From: Rhizaria sp. SCN 62-66
Taxonomy: Eukaryota; Rhizaria, unplaced
DNA: 32,475 bases
Assembly: GCA_001724265.1 (NCBI GenBank)
Contig: MEDY01000449.1
Coordinates: 1-32,475 of the forward strand
Direction of reading: 5' to 3'
Shown piece by piece: positions 20,565 to 30,900 of this stretch (position 1 is the stretch's first letter; each line of letters opens with the position of its first letter). The translations under genes were made by a program, and so were the position numbers. The notes below the pieces were generated by a model. The model saw nothing but the letters and a program-made list of their open reading frames with translations, made no database searches and was not told the origin of the DNA.

Positions 20565-22117
20565 GCTTATCTCCCAAACGCATGTGTCGCAGAGCAAGTG
20601 TCGCTTTGTGATGCCTTGATGACTGTGATGTAGACCGGTTGATAATGTATTAGTAATGGTCTCATATTTGGAAATTTGGAACACTCAGTGCCAAATTTAC
20701 ATTTGCACTTCGTAGTATTTGTAATAAGTGTTTGAAAGGTGGATCAACACGATTGTGGTCGTCATTACTAATGCCGATCGTTGACCGCGTGATTCTCTGT
20801 CAAACTTGCATGTGCAGCTTTGATCAGCTTCAAACTCCATTCATGCGATTATCCAGTGTCTTTCACGCTATTTCAGCCGAGTCATGTTGCATAGTGTTTT
20901 CCAGATGTGTGACAAACGATCACCGTCACCGGTGTATCATAGTCCCCACATTTCACAGATAACACGCCATTTGGTTCTTCTTGTTTTTAATGACACGAGT
21001 GACATTCCTGTTTCATATCTGTTGTCTTTTCGAGAAAGTTAAAATATTTGAGATGCTATTTGTTCTTTGAGTGTTTTTATAAGCACACAATCATACACTG
21101 TTGCACTTTCATCCTGTTGTTCGGACGCACAATTATCCCATTTGAAAAGCAGGCACTAATCACAGAAAAATCTCTGGGCCAACAAGTTTTGTATTGTTGA
21201 GCAACTATGTTACAAATAAATAATTTTGCGTGAAGTGTGGTACGGAAGCGTGCCAACAGCTTCAGCAAGCTCTGTCATAATGAAGCACGAACACGTGTCT
21301 GTTGTGGACTGTGTGGCATTCTTGTGAGCGAGAATACGAGAGGAGGCGAAATATCAATCACACTGGAAACGCTAAGACAGCAGCGCAGGGAGAGCAATGA
21401 AAGAAACGAAAACAGTCATGTAGCATCCTTCTCTAGACACGCAGTACAGTCAGAAAGACAGAAAACGCGCCTGTGCACCAGAACAGAGAAAGGGAGTCGC
21501 CAGTCCCACACGCTTGTGCCTCGTTTGTAAACACGCCACAAACAAACACGACGACAGACGGCGTTGAAAACCGAAAAGCAAGACATGAAATAGTGTGAAC
21601 AAGGAAGAATAATAATCATAGGGGAGGAGAGTGATGTCCAATTACGACACCGATTCACAAATGACTGTCTGTAAAATGCGAACGATTGCGAGAGTTAGAG
21701 TGATGAAGAGTAGATGGGAAACGAAGTATCGATCCATGAGATTCACTCAAAAGTGACCTGCTTGCCTGGAGGAAAGTGAAAAAATAATAATATTTGCATT
21801 GATAAGGCTTGTGTTGTCATCCAGTAAGCCTTGCCACTTAAAGACAAACTAAACGGCACGCAAGAGAGTTGTGTAATGTTTGGAATCAAGCAGTATTGAA
21901 AATGTCGTGAATGTCAAGTTGACAACTGTGTAGCGATAATGGGTACAATGCACATTGAAAGATACAGTATATACAAAGCACAACAACACACGAGTCCAAA
22001 ACTCGGTATGATTGCGCACTATGCTGGGAAAAAGAAGAAAAACAATGATTTCTTGCCTTATTGTTGTAATTGTGATGGATTGCGATGCGAAGCAGTTGTC
22101 GTTCGTTATTGCTGACC
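20565..22117. other. Convergent spacer between surface-protein genes
   Basis: About 1.55 kb of AT-rich DNA between the stop of member 1 (+) and the stop of member 2 (-). It has no long open frame with coding bias, no tRNA-like box pattern and no clear repeat. Long 3' UTRs or degenerate sequence are the only suggestions. Confidence 0.4.
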
Positions 22118-23715
22118 TTAAAAAGCAAAGACGAGGACGGCGACGGCCGCGATGGCAGCCACAGTCATCGAGACAACAGCAGCAGGACCAGAAGGAGCGG
22201 CGTTGACGCAGAACTTGCTGTCGGCGCAGGTGGCAGTCCAGCAGTCGCCGTCAGCAGAGCAGATCTTGTTAACGTCGCAGGCCGCACACTCGCCGCCACC
22301 GCAGTCGACGTCGGTCTCAAGCTAAACGAGGAGAGTGAAAGAAAGAAAAGGAAGTGAATGATAAGGTCAAAGTGAACAGTTGATGGGTGAGAGTGAGATC
22401 GATACATAATCACAGTCGACCGCAACAACGCATTAATACAGTAGAACATGATTCAGAAACATGTCATGGTTGAGATGTGATAAGACATGAGCCGCGACGT
22501 ACGCCGTTCTTGATGCCGTCGTAGCAAGTGCCGGGGATGGTGACGGCGGCGATGACGGTGCTGTTGGAGGCGACCTCGTAGGCGGTCGGGATGTAGGACG
22601 CGAAGTCGGCCTGGAACGAAGTGCTGCTCATCATCGACATGGTCGACGCCTGGGTCTTGTCCATCGAGGGGCGGGTGAGCATCACGAGCGTGAGCGCGCC
22701 GTCCTCGTCGCCGTCGTGGTGCTTGACCTCAACGCCGGCCGCCGCGGCGGCGTGCACGTGCTCGCCGGCCTCAACGTAGGTGGCGGAGGAGATGATGGCG
22801 GCGGCGAAGCAGGGGATGCCGTCCATGCTGTGCACGGCGAAGAAGACCGTGGCGGCCAGGCGCAGCGCGAACGAGGTGCGCTTGTCGGTGTTGAGTACGA
22901 CGCTGTAGGTCGCGCCGGCGTAGGTCGCGAGCTCGGACGAAAACGTCGGCGTGGCGGCGCTGCCGGCAAAGAGCGAGTTGAAGGGCTGGGAGGCGCCGCC
23001 GGCGACGTAGTCGATGGTCGCCACGCCGGGCTGCGCTGCAGGGGCGTTGAGGCGGCAAATGAGGTTCAGCACAGCGTTGGCGGCGATGTCGACAGAGGAG
23101 GTGACGGTGACGCCGGCGAAGATGGGCGCCGCCGCGTCAGCCGTGGCCAGGAACGCCACGCCGGCCTTGGACGCGGCCGCGGCCTCAGCCTCGGCGACGG
23201 GTAGCTCGGAGGACACGGTGGTCCACTCGTCCTGGATGCTGGAAGACGAGGGGATGTAGAAGTTCTGTGGGCCAGCGGCGGACCAAAAAATTGAAAGGAG
23301 TAAAACATTATGAAAAACTAGGTGAGTGACATTTCAAGTCAATTTTAAGTCAACATGTTGTTTCGTACAAGGGGTCATCAGAGATGTGGTGTGTTGAGTG
23401 CGAGTGGCTGAGAAGTTACTGAAACAAAATTTGATGATGACGTACATCGCTGAGGTCGAAGCTGCGGGTCTCGAACGAGAGCTTGCACGAGATGTCACCA
23501 GCAGTAGGGTTCGCACTGGAGAACTCAGAGGGCAGGAGCATCATGACACCATCGTTCTTGGCCAGAGTTGCAGCAACAGACGCGGTCGCGGAAGCAGTGA
23601 ACGTGATCTTCTTGGCACCCATCGTGGCGTTGGACAGGAAGAAGGACGGGGTCCACTCAGTGGCGCTGGCAACGGCACAGAGAGCAGTCATGGCAACGGT
23701 AGCAAGAATGCGCAT
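22118..23715 (-). CDS. GPI-anchored-type surface protein, member 2
   Basis: Three exons, complement(22118..22321, 22503..23264, 23446..23715), give 411 residues, all introns phase 0 and with GTACGT donors. A signal peptide (MRILATVAMTALCAVASA) precedes TEWTPSFFLSNAT, parallel to TWTADFRLSNST of member 3. The conserved pair ISCKLSFETRSF and LICRLNAPAA is present, then a more Ala-rich ectodomain with a unique HHDGDEDG insert. The Cys-rich module is IPGTCYDGIKNG | LETDVDCGGGECAACD, then CSADGDCWTATC and FCVN, and the protein ends in a hydrophobic tail (AAIAAVAVLVFAF) fitting GPI addition. It is longer than its paralogues by about 45 residues, largely an Ala/Glu-rich stretch after the first intron. 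It lies tail-to-tail with member 1 and in tandem with member 3. Function unknown. Confidence 0.85.
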
Positions 23716-23928
23716 GCGGGGAAGCTAAACAGAGCATCAGAGAGCGAAGGAGAAGGCGATGAGAGAGCATGACGAAGGCTGGATGAGTAGAACCCGAAGA
23801 GAGGCTGTCTCGGATCCACAAAGTGCGGGCGTTAAAGCGCCGGATTAGAAGATATTTCAGGGTAAAACGATCAAATAACAAGTAAAATGCCCAATACAGT
23901 CAAACAACTTCCGGGTGATGCGGTATAG

Positions 23929-23978
23929 AGGCGCCTATCTGATGACTAATGCAGTCATAACAGGATCTTCCTAGATCC
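23929..23978. repeat. Row of short perfect hairpins
   Basis: Within 50 nt there are a palindrome aggcgcct (23929-23936), a hairpin atgact/agtcat with a 5-nt loop (23942-23958) and a hairpin ggatct/agatcc with a 4-nt loop (23963-23978). Each is short, but three in succession in AT-rich DNA is unusual. It could be part of a structured RNA or a decayed foldback element. Confidence 0.4.
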
Positions 23979-24133
23979 GTGCGAACAGGTTGCGCGGTCT
24001 GCGATGTAGCCGGCGATTTGGTGGCTGAAACGGGACCCTTAAAAGATTTCCAAATTATAAAGCATACATAAATGCTAGATACCAATTAAAATAGCAGTAT
24101 TAGCGATGTTAGGACTGATGATGGACCGTTAAA

Positions 24134-24214
24134 ACTCGGCGCAAATCGACTCGTGGTACCACGCACTGCGCCAGTCAGCCCTGGCCCAGCCGACCGTGGT
24201 ACGGCGGCCAGGCT
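24134..24214. repeat. GC-rich double hairpin block
   Basis: First hairpin: act-c-ggcgca (24134-24143) pairs with tgcgccagt (24167-24175) with one bulge, and encloses the perfect palindrome cgtggtaccacg (24152-24163). Second hairpin: agcc-c-tggcc (24177-24186) pairs with ggccaggct (24206-24214) with one bulge, and encloses ccgt/acgg (24194-24204) around ggt. The two inner palindromes share the core gtggtac, suggesting a duplicated unit. The block stands out in base composition from its surroundings. It may be a noncoding RNA gene or a miniature foldback element; it matches no RNA family I know. Confidence 0.5.
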
Positions 24215-25161
24215 CAACGGCTCAATGATGCCATTTAAACGTAAAGCTGCACAAACAGACTCAAGTAGAGACATGTAGAGCTATGAATGTCGATGAGAAG
24301 CATGAGAGATAAACAGTAGTGTATCTTCGAGTTCAAAATTTGGGCGTCCGCGATAGAAACCGAGATCCGATGCGAAACACTCACGCACTTGGTTCTTATA
24401 CTTGTACATATGTACTTGCAGGCAAACAACACACAGAACTTGCGCTTCAACAGCAGTGAAATGCTCACCCCATACGGCTGAAAACGCAAATAAATGACGT
24501 GTCTGGTGTGGATGTGTGTAGTTTGAGACGCGCAGTGTAAACAAGCATAATGAAAAGAAAATTGGAAGCAATATGAATGATGTGATAGAATAGAGGAAAC
24601 ATGAACTTGAGGGAATGAGTACGTACATCAGATACATGTAGTAGTCAATGACAAATGACAGAAGACAGGTGACAAAGTGACAATCGGGAGTGCGATGTAC
24701 TTAAATCAAGACGTTCACGAAAAAAAGTAATTAAAATCAACAACAAGCTACAAGTTTTGGAACTCATGAATCGAAATGAACTTGTAGTGTTGCGAGAGAG
24801 TGCCAAACTAAAATATACAGTGGCAGTCAGGGACAGCGATGCCAGGTGGTGCGAGTAAGTACGGGTCGGGCGACAGGCTTGAGCGAGGAGTATAAGAGTC
24901 GGTGTTGTTGTTGTCGTCCATTTCGAGCGCTGTCGTTGAGCGGCAAGGAATTGCGTGGAATTGCGATCAGGCATCATTCAACGAGAGCAGCGAGGATACA
25001 GACGGCCGAGAACTCGCGAGTACAGTATCTTGATGTAATCGATGACCCAAATGAAGCTCGACAATAACAAACAACAAACACACAAGCACAGCGCCGCGTG
25101 AACAGTCAGACAAACGCCACCGTGCGCTGTGAAACCAGATAACCCTCAAACACACAGCTGC

Positions 25162-26271
25162 TTAAAACGCAAGGGTAGCAAGCACAGCAACAAGAGCGGC
25201 GATGACGACGGCCGTGGCGCCCGAGACGGCCGCGGCAGCGTTGGTGCAGCGGTCCTTGCTGCTGCACAGAGCGGTCCAGCAGTCGGAGCCGGTCGCGCAA
25301 GTCTTGTCCTGGGCGCAGGCGATGCACTGGCCGCCGCCGCAGTCGACGTCCGTCTCCAGGTTGTCAATCTTGCCGTCGTAGCACTGGCCAGGAACCTCCG
25401 TGGCGCTGACGGAGACTTCGTCGAGCTGCAGGTTGAGGAGCGCCATGACGTCGTAGAGGTTGTTGAGCATGGCGTTGCTCTCGAGGTACGTGATGACCTG
25501 GGCCTGCGTGTGGTCGTCGGACGGGATAAGCTGCATGGTGACCGTCAGCGTGCTGGCAGAGGAGGGGTAACCGGACTTGGTGGCGTCGTAGAAGACGGCG
25601 GAAGAGATGCCGACAGAGCGCAAGTACAGGCGGTCGTCGGAGTCCGCGATCGTCGCGAAGAAGCCGTTGACGGCGTAGTAGAGCGTCCACGTCGTGCCCG
25701 TGGTCATGCTAAAGACCATGGAGTACGCGGCAGCAGGGATTTCGAGCAGCGAGTCGGTGACCGTGACGGTCGAGGCGGCCGAGAGGTAGACGCCGTTGTA
25801 GTTAGGTCCGTTGCCAGCGGAGACGCTAAGCGAGTAGTCGCCCGACGCGGGCAGATTCAGCCGGCAGATAACGTACAACGGCGTACCGGCGGGCAGCGTC
25901 AGGGCGCTGTTGACCGTGACGCCGACGGCGTACACCGTCGCCGACTCGATCTCCATCGTCATCCCTACAGCCGGGTAGTACTTGTCGGTCGGGTAAGAAT
26001 AGCTGCGCGTGGAGTTGGAGAGCTTGCAGTTGACGGAACCGAGGTTGGCGTTGACTGACTGGAACGCCATCGGCAGGCGCATAATGATGGCTTGGTCGCT
26101 GGCAATCTGGATCTGCGCCGAGTCGAGCACGACCGCGGCCGAGAGGTCGACCTGCGTGACCATCGCGGTGCTGTTCGAGAGGCGGAAGTCCGCTGTCCAC
26201 GTATCGGTAGCCTTGGCCAGCATGGCCGCCGCAAAGAAGGAGAGCAGCAGGAGAACTGAGCTAAGCTTCAT
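25162..26271 (-). CDS. GPI-anchored-type surface protein, member 3
   Basis: An intronless paralogue of 369 residues. The start at 26271 gives a signal peptide (MKLSSVLLLLSFFAAAMLAKA) followed by TDTWTADFRLSNST; the open frame extends upstream to 26805 but that part is AT-rich and lacks similarity to the paralogues. Conserved elements are NCKLSNSTRSY, VICRLNLPASGDYSL, GTTWTLYYAVNGFFATIADS, LIPSDDHTQAQV, then VPGQCYDGKIDNLETDVDCG and the Cys-rich module (CIACAQDKTC, SDCWTALC, DRCTN). The C-terminal Ala/Val-rich stretch (AVVIAALVAVLATLAF) fits a GPI signal or a transmembrane tail. Several N-x-S/T sites are present in the ectodomain. Function unknown; this is the cleanest full-length reference for the family in this window. 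Confidence 0.87.
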   Translation of the reverse strand: MKLSSVLLLLSFFAAAMLAKATDTWTADFRLSNSTAMVTQVDLSAAVVLDSAQIQIASDQAIIMRLPMAFQSVNANLGSVNCKLSNSTRSYSYPTDKYYPAVGMTMEIESATVYAVGVTVNSALTLPAGTPLYVICRLNLPASGDYSLSVSAGNGPNYNGVYLSAASTVTVTDSLLEIPAAAYSMVFSMTTGTTWTLYYAVNGFFATIADSDDRLYLRSVGISSAVFYDATKSGYPSSASTLTVTMQLIPSDDHTQAQVITYLESNAMLNNLYDVMALLNLQLDEVSVSATEVPGQCYDGKIDNLETDVDCGGGQCIACAQDKTCATGSDCWTALCSSKDRCTNAAAAVSGATAVVIAALVAVLATLAF

Positions 26272-27254
26272 CAGATGACTGACGGAGTTAACAAAAAGTA
26301 GCCAGGCACAAAAGACGATGATGAGAGTGAGGATAAGCGCGCGCAAACGATGCAGAGAAGAGAAAGGGGTGAGGACAAGGAAGGCGGGAAATGAGAAATT
26401 CACAACATAAAAGTCAATTGAGATGCATTTTACCACAACAAATATAGCATCACAGCAGTGTAAAACTGGGGTATGTTGTTCTGTTTTGAGAGGTGCTGAT
26501 TTTATGAGCACACAATAAGATTGTTTGAAGAGTCCCACGCAAGCAAGATGCCAACGCGTTGACAAATTGGATGCAAGATTCACACGTGTCCCCTCAGTTA
26601 ATCGCAGTGTTATTAACAGGCAAAATATATCATGTAAGCGAAAGTCTACATATGAGTCACAAATGCCCAACCTATGTGTTGATGTCGCAATACAACCCAG
26701 GAGACTTTGCTCTTCAAAAAAGCGGCAAAATGTGCGCCTCGCTGGAAGCAAGGCCATGTCAGGGTTGTGGACAAGATTTTCGATATAAATACCCAACTTA
26801 CGCAAAAATTAAAATGACGGTAATTTAATATACTCCCAGTTTTATAACATTTTACTACGAGGTCATGCATAATAAACATGGTTTGCGCGAGATATCACAA
26901 TACTAATTCAGGATGATAGTGTCGTTTGAAACATGTTACTGTACAACTTGAAAACAACACTAGGTCGATATAAATGCATGTTTGGACAATGTTGAACCGA
27001 GAGTGACTTGCATAAAGGAGCCAACACGGACACATTCAACATGTTGTGCAATGGAAACATCCTGACAAGAATGATTCGTCAGAAGATTTTGAAAACAAAG
27101 ACTTGTGTGCATGAGTGGCGTTGACTTCGGTCTACTTGTCGTGCCGAAGTCGACGTGATGAATTAGATCATCAATGCATCATTTGCTTTGGGAAATTTGA
27201 TACTTAAAACACTTAGCGTAGCATAGAGCTGTCTCCGAATAGAGCAACGGCTAT
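26272..27254. other. AT-rich spacer upstream of member 3
   Basis: The first 150 nt should contain the 5' UTR and promoter of member 3. The rest is AT-rich with no coding bias. A stem-loop at 27119-27155 is listed separately. Open frames on both strands up to about 89 codons look random. Confidence 0.45.
27119..27155. repeat. 12-bp stem-loop
   Basis: The arm cgttgacttcgg (27119-27130) pairs with ccgaagtcgacg (27144-27155) around a 13-nt loop, with one G-T pair. It lies about 100 nt beyond the 3' end of the decayed surface-protein copy (minus sense). It may be a terminator-like or foldback remnant. Confidence 0.5.
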
Positions 27255-27500
27255 CGGATAGCAACTCCTGACGCACACGTTATCTTCGGAGCCTGTTGCG
27301 GACCACCAGTCGGCGCTCTAGCCTCATGTTTGGCCAAGTTGCAGCCGAAACAGGTGCTGCCACCGCCGTCAATGTCGGTCTCTAGATCGTTGAGTTTTCC
27401 GTCGAAGTAGGTACCCAGGAGAGCATTCCAACCTCGCTGAGCGTACCCTCCGGTTTCCGCACGACGACAAGCTTGAGCCCAGATTCCAATGAATCAGCAA
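27255..27500 (-). pseudogene. Decayed copy of the surface-protein family (C-terminal module)
   Basis: The minus strand reads GTYFDGKLNDLETDIDGGG, then STCFGCNLA, aligning with GTCYDGKMDGFESDVDCGG and ECYACNLN of member 1. Two of the module's cysteines are replaced (Tyr/Phe for the first, Gly for the Cys of DVDCGG). After NLAKH the similarity continues only in another frame as DWWSATGSEDNVCV, matching SDCWSGVC...FCV. A further shift lies just upstream, where SEVGML precedes the module as SELKSI does in member 1. A fused frame thus needs at least two frameshifts, and there is no hydrophobic tail. The relic is less GC-rich than the live copies. It is a fourth, dead member of the cluster. Confidence 0.75.
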
Positions 27501-27913
27501 CGGTAGCGCCGGTATGAGTGCCCAACATACAGCGGATAACTCGCACTTGTTATGCTGCAACTTATAAGCATATTAACTCTTGCTGTACGACATGCTCTGC
27601 AATCTTGACTATCTCGCTGTAGAGTGGTACTGATGTATACTTTTTCTGCGGTGCAGCGGAGATATCTTCGTGTGATAGAAATAATAACAATGAGTATCGA
27701 TTTAAAAAAGATTGACACATGCTTTATTTGAAAAGATAACTTGATTGATGATACAATCTTGTCTATTTGTGCTTTCTGACATGCGACTACAAGTCGTTGC
27801 TGTAACAGCATAGTCGCTTGATCACCAACGAGAGCGACTTCGCGACCAGTCTCCGAGGCTATTTTGAGCTCGGTTTTAGTCTTGCCAACATCCGTCAATA
27901 ACGATTTACGCAC
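27494..27913 (-). other. Unrecognised AT-rich open frame
   Basis: An open frame of 139 codons partly overlapping the upstream edge of the relic. Its first 60 residues look protein-like (TDVGKTKTELKIASETGREV, then ALVGDQATMLLQQRL), while the remainder is AT-rich and random-looking. It might be the remains of an exon or of another gene. No family is recognised, and the codon use is unlike the confirmed genes. Confidence 0.2.
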
Positions 27914-27996
27914 ACATTTCTTTGTTAAATCTGAGCTAACTGTACAAATTCGATTTTCATTTTTAAGCCAGTCTTTTTTACCGCGTGAAGAAGCTT

Positions 27997-30900
27997 ATGA
28001 GTGCAACCCGCTCTCTGCATGTGCTTCGGCACTTGCGGACAGCTCCCTTGCGCTCAGGACTACTTCATTCACACCATCCGGGTGTTGCTACACTGCAACA
28101 GATCCTCGCGGTGCGCTCTAGTGTTGCGTTGACGCCGACTGACAGGTACGTTTGTTTGACATATTGTTTTCTGTCCTTCAGTCACAGCCTTCTACCGCCC
28201 CCACACTCATGTTCTTCGTGCCTTCAATTCTTTCCATATCTTTTTCAAATCGCAAGCGCAACGCGTCCCGCATTCGGTACTACAAGCGCTTATGTTAAGA
28301 AATGTGTGCATGCTGCTGCATTCCTTCCCTCGTCGATTTCACTCCACACGAGTCTCGCCGCGCCCCTCTCTGCCACTGCTGCCCCCCTCGTCGTCTCCAC
28401 GTTACCCCGCTCCATCCTCTCTCTTCCAAGTCGTTCTTTCGCTTCAGCAGCACCTCCCACGCCACCCACGTCTTTATCGATGGTGCCGATGTTTGCCGCA
28501 GGCTCCGCGCGCTTCTCCGCGTTGCTGCCACCGACGGCGACGGCCGCGCTGGCGCTGGACATGCCGGCCGCGCGCCCGCGCTGCGCGTGCTGCGCGGCCC
28601 CGCTGCAGTGCGCGCGCCCCGCCGCGCCAGGCTTCCTGCCGCGCGCGCGCCTGCACCTTGCGCTTGCCGCCGCGGCCGCCGCCGCGCCCGCCGCCGCTTC
28701 TGCCGCTGTCGCCGCTGCCGCTGCCTCTGCTGCTGCTGCGCGTGTTGGGGCACGCGCAGCGACGGCCGCGGACACGGCCGCAGGCAGCAGCGGCAGCGGC
28801 AGTGGCAGTGGCAGCGCGAGTGCGGGTGCGGGTGCAAGTGTGGGTGCTGTTGGCGTCGCGCCCGAAGGAGACGAGATGATCCAGTTGGCGCGGCCTGCGG
28901 TGTGTCTCTATTGCCAGCAGCAGCAAGCGCAGCAGCAACTACAGCCACGCCATCAGCAGTTCCCGCAGCGGCAGCGAATCGACGTCTCTGGCCATGCACA
29001 GCGCCGTGGTGACTCGTACTTTGACATGTTTCACATCAAACGGCGGTTTCTCTACTTGCGCCCACCAGTGGCTGTGCAGAGCCACGACGCAACTGCGAGC
29101 TTTGCCGATGCATCTGCGTTGACTGTCCCCGCCATCCATACTATTCCGGCGCTTCTGGGTAGCAAAACCTTGCATGCGGCCTACCTTCTGGACACGGGCG
29201 GCTTGCATTTGGTCACGCAGCCACCCGGCTACGGCAAGACGGCCTTCCTCTCGCTGGTCGGCGTCACCGGGACCGCGCGCGCGGCCGCGGTGATGACCGC
29301 GTTCCTGCTGCGGGAGCCCTCGTTTGCCGCGTTCGCCGATTGCAGCAGCGCAGAGACGCGGCACGCGGTGTATGCGTCGACGCTGAGGCACAACAGCACA
29401 CGCCATGACGCAGCTGCAACTGCGGCACCCCAACAGTCAGATTTGGACTCCGCCTCACAGTCAAATCTGTCCCAGTCTCAGTTGCGACCGCAGTCGGCGC
29501 TGCCGCCGCAGCAGGGGAGGCTGCCTCTCAAGGCCCACGCCCCCGGGGGCGGCTCACTCGACGCGATTCACGCAGCGCTCGCGGTTATTTTATCGCACAA
29601 TAGCAACCACAACACAAACACGCACTCAACCACAAGCCAGAGCGACAGCTGCAGCGCGACTCTCGACAGCACAGCTGACAGCGGCAGTGATACTCGCGCC
29701 CTCGCTGTCGAGCGTGCGCGCGCAACCGTGCGGGACGCCCACGCTCTCCGCGTCGCCGTCGCCTCCGCGCTGGCGGCCGCGCGCCCCGCCGCCGCCGCCG
29801 CCTTGCCGCCGCCGGCGGCCGCGGCGAGTCCGCTGGTGGTTGCGCACTCTCCGGCGCACTCCGCGGCGCACTCCGCTGCGCACTCCGCGGCGGCGGTGCA
29901 AGAGGGCACTGCGATGGACAGCTCTCTTGCTCGGAGCAGCGTCACATCGGCGTCCGACGCCGCCGAGGCTGCCGATGCGGCTCAGACGAAACCTGCCAGT
30001 GACAATGTGCAGCCACACAATTCTGCTAGTTCTGCCTCTGTGCCCGCTGTTGATACGACTTCTGCTGTCACTGCGCCCTCGGCCGCTGCGGCCGCCGCTG
30101 CGGCCGCCGTGGCCGCCGCGACCGCCGCGGCCGCCGCTGCGATGGCGTTCGCGACGGACGTCAGCGGGCCCGCGCGCCCGCGCTTCGGCGGCATCGCGCT
30201 GCCCTCCCCGGGCCACCGCCCGGTGGCAGCCACCACTGTCGTCGTCGCCGCCGCCACCGCCCCGACCGCCGCCGCCGCTGGCGGTGCTGGCGGTGCAGCT
30301 TACCCCGCGATGGTGCGGCCTCGCGCCGCGCCGATCGAGAGCGCTCCCGCGCAGAGCGCCCCCGCGCAGTGCGGCCCCGCGCACAGTCTGACGACGCCCG
30401 GCGACGACTCCTTCTTCGCTGCCGCGACCGCTGTTGGCATGGCGCACGATGGCTCACCGCCGCACAGCCAAGGCGACGCAGCAGCGGCGGCAGCGACAGC
30501 GCGCGCGCCCTCACACGCGCACGCGCACGCGGGGGACGCGTACCTCCTGCGCGCGGCGGGCGGACAGCCGCGTCTCTTCTCGGCGCCGGGCGGCTTCGGC
30601 ACCGCGGCGGCTCCGCTGCGGCCCCCCGCGCTGCAGGTGCCGGTGCAGACGGCGCTGGGACCCAACGCGCTGCTCATGCAGCAGTGGAAGCCGCTGCCCG
30701 CCAATGCCATTCCGCCGCCCGCGTTCGTGCCCACGCCCGCGCCCAGGTCCGCGCTCGCGCCTGCACCATCCAGCCCCTCCGTGGCAGCGCCCGCTGCACC
30801 GGCGCCGGCGGCCGCTGTCCCCGCCGCGCCTGCGCAGAGCAGTGGCGCGAGTGCAGCGGCCTCTGACGGGGCCGCGCTCGGCGGCCACTACAGGCGGGCG

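Larger units (their letters stand above)
23716..25161. other. Spacer between members 2 and 3, with inverted-repeat blocks
   Basis: About 1.45 kb holding the promoter side of member 2 and the 3' side of member 3. It is AT-rich apart from two GC-rich hairpin-forming blocks at about 23929-23978 and 24134-24214, listed separately. A 118-codon minus-strand frame (24281-24637) is rich in Phe/Leu/Ser, lacks GC-rich codon bias and is not called. Confidence 0.45.

Noticed and set aside
26272-26805. Upstream extension of surface-protein member 3 to a Met at 26805
   Set aside because: The extension is AT-rich, has no paralogue similarity and would bury the signal peptide that begins at 26271.
28302-29012. 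236-codon frame with FIDGADVCRRL-like start and Arg/Cys-rich remainder
   Set aside because: It overlaps the 4.48-kb frame that continues to the window edge and turns into Arg/Cys-rich shadow sequence; the longer frame has the P-loop and consistent codon bias.
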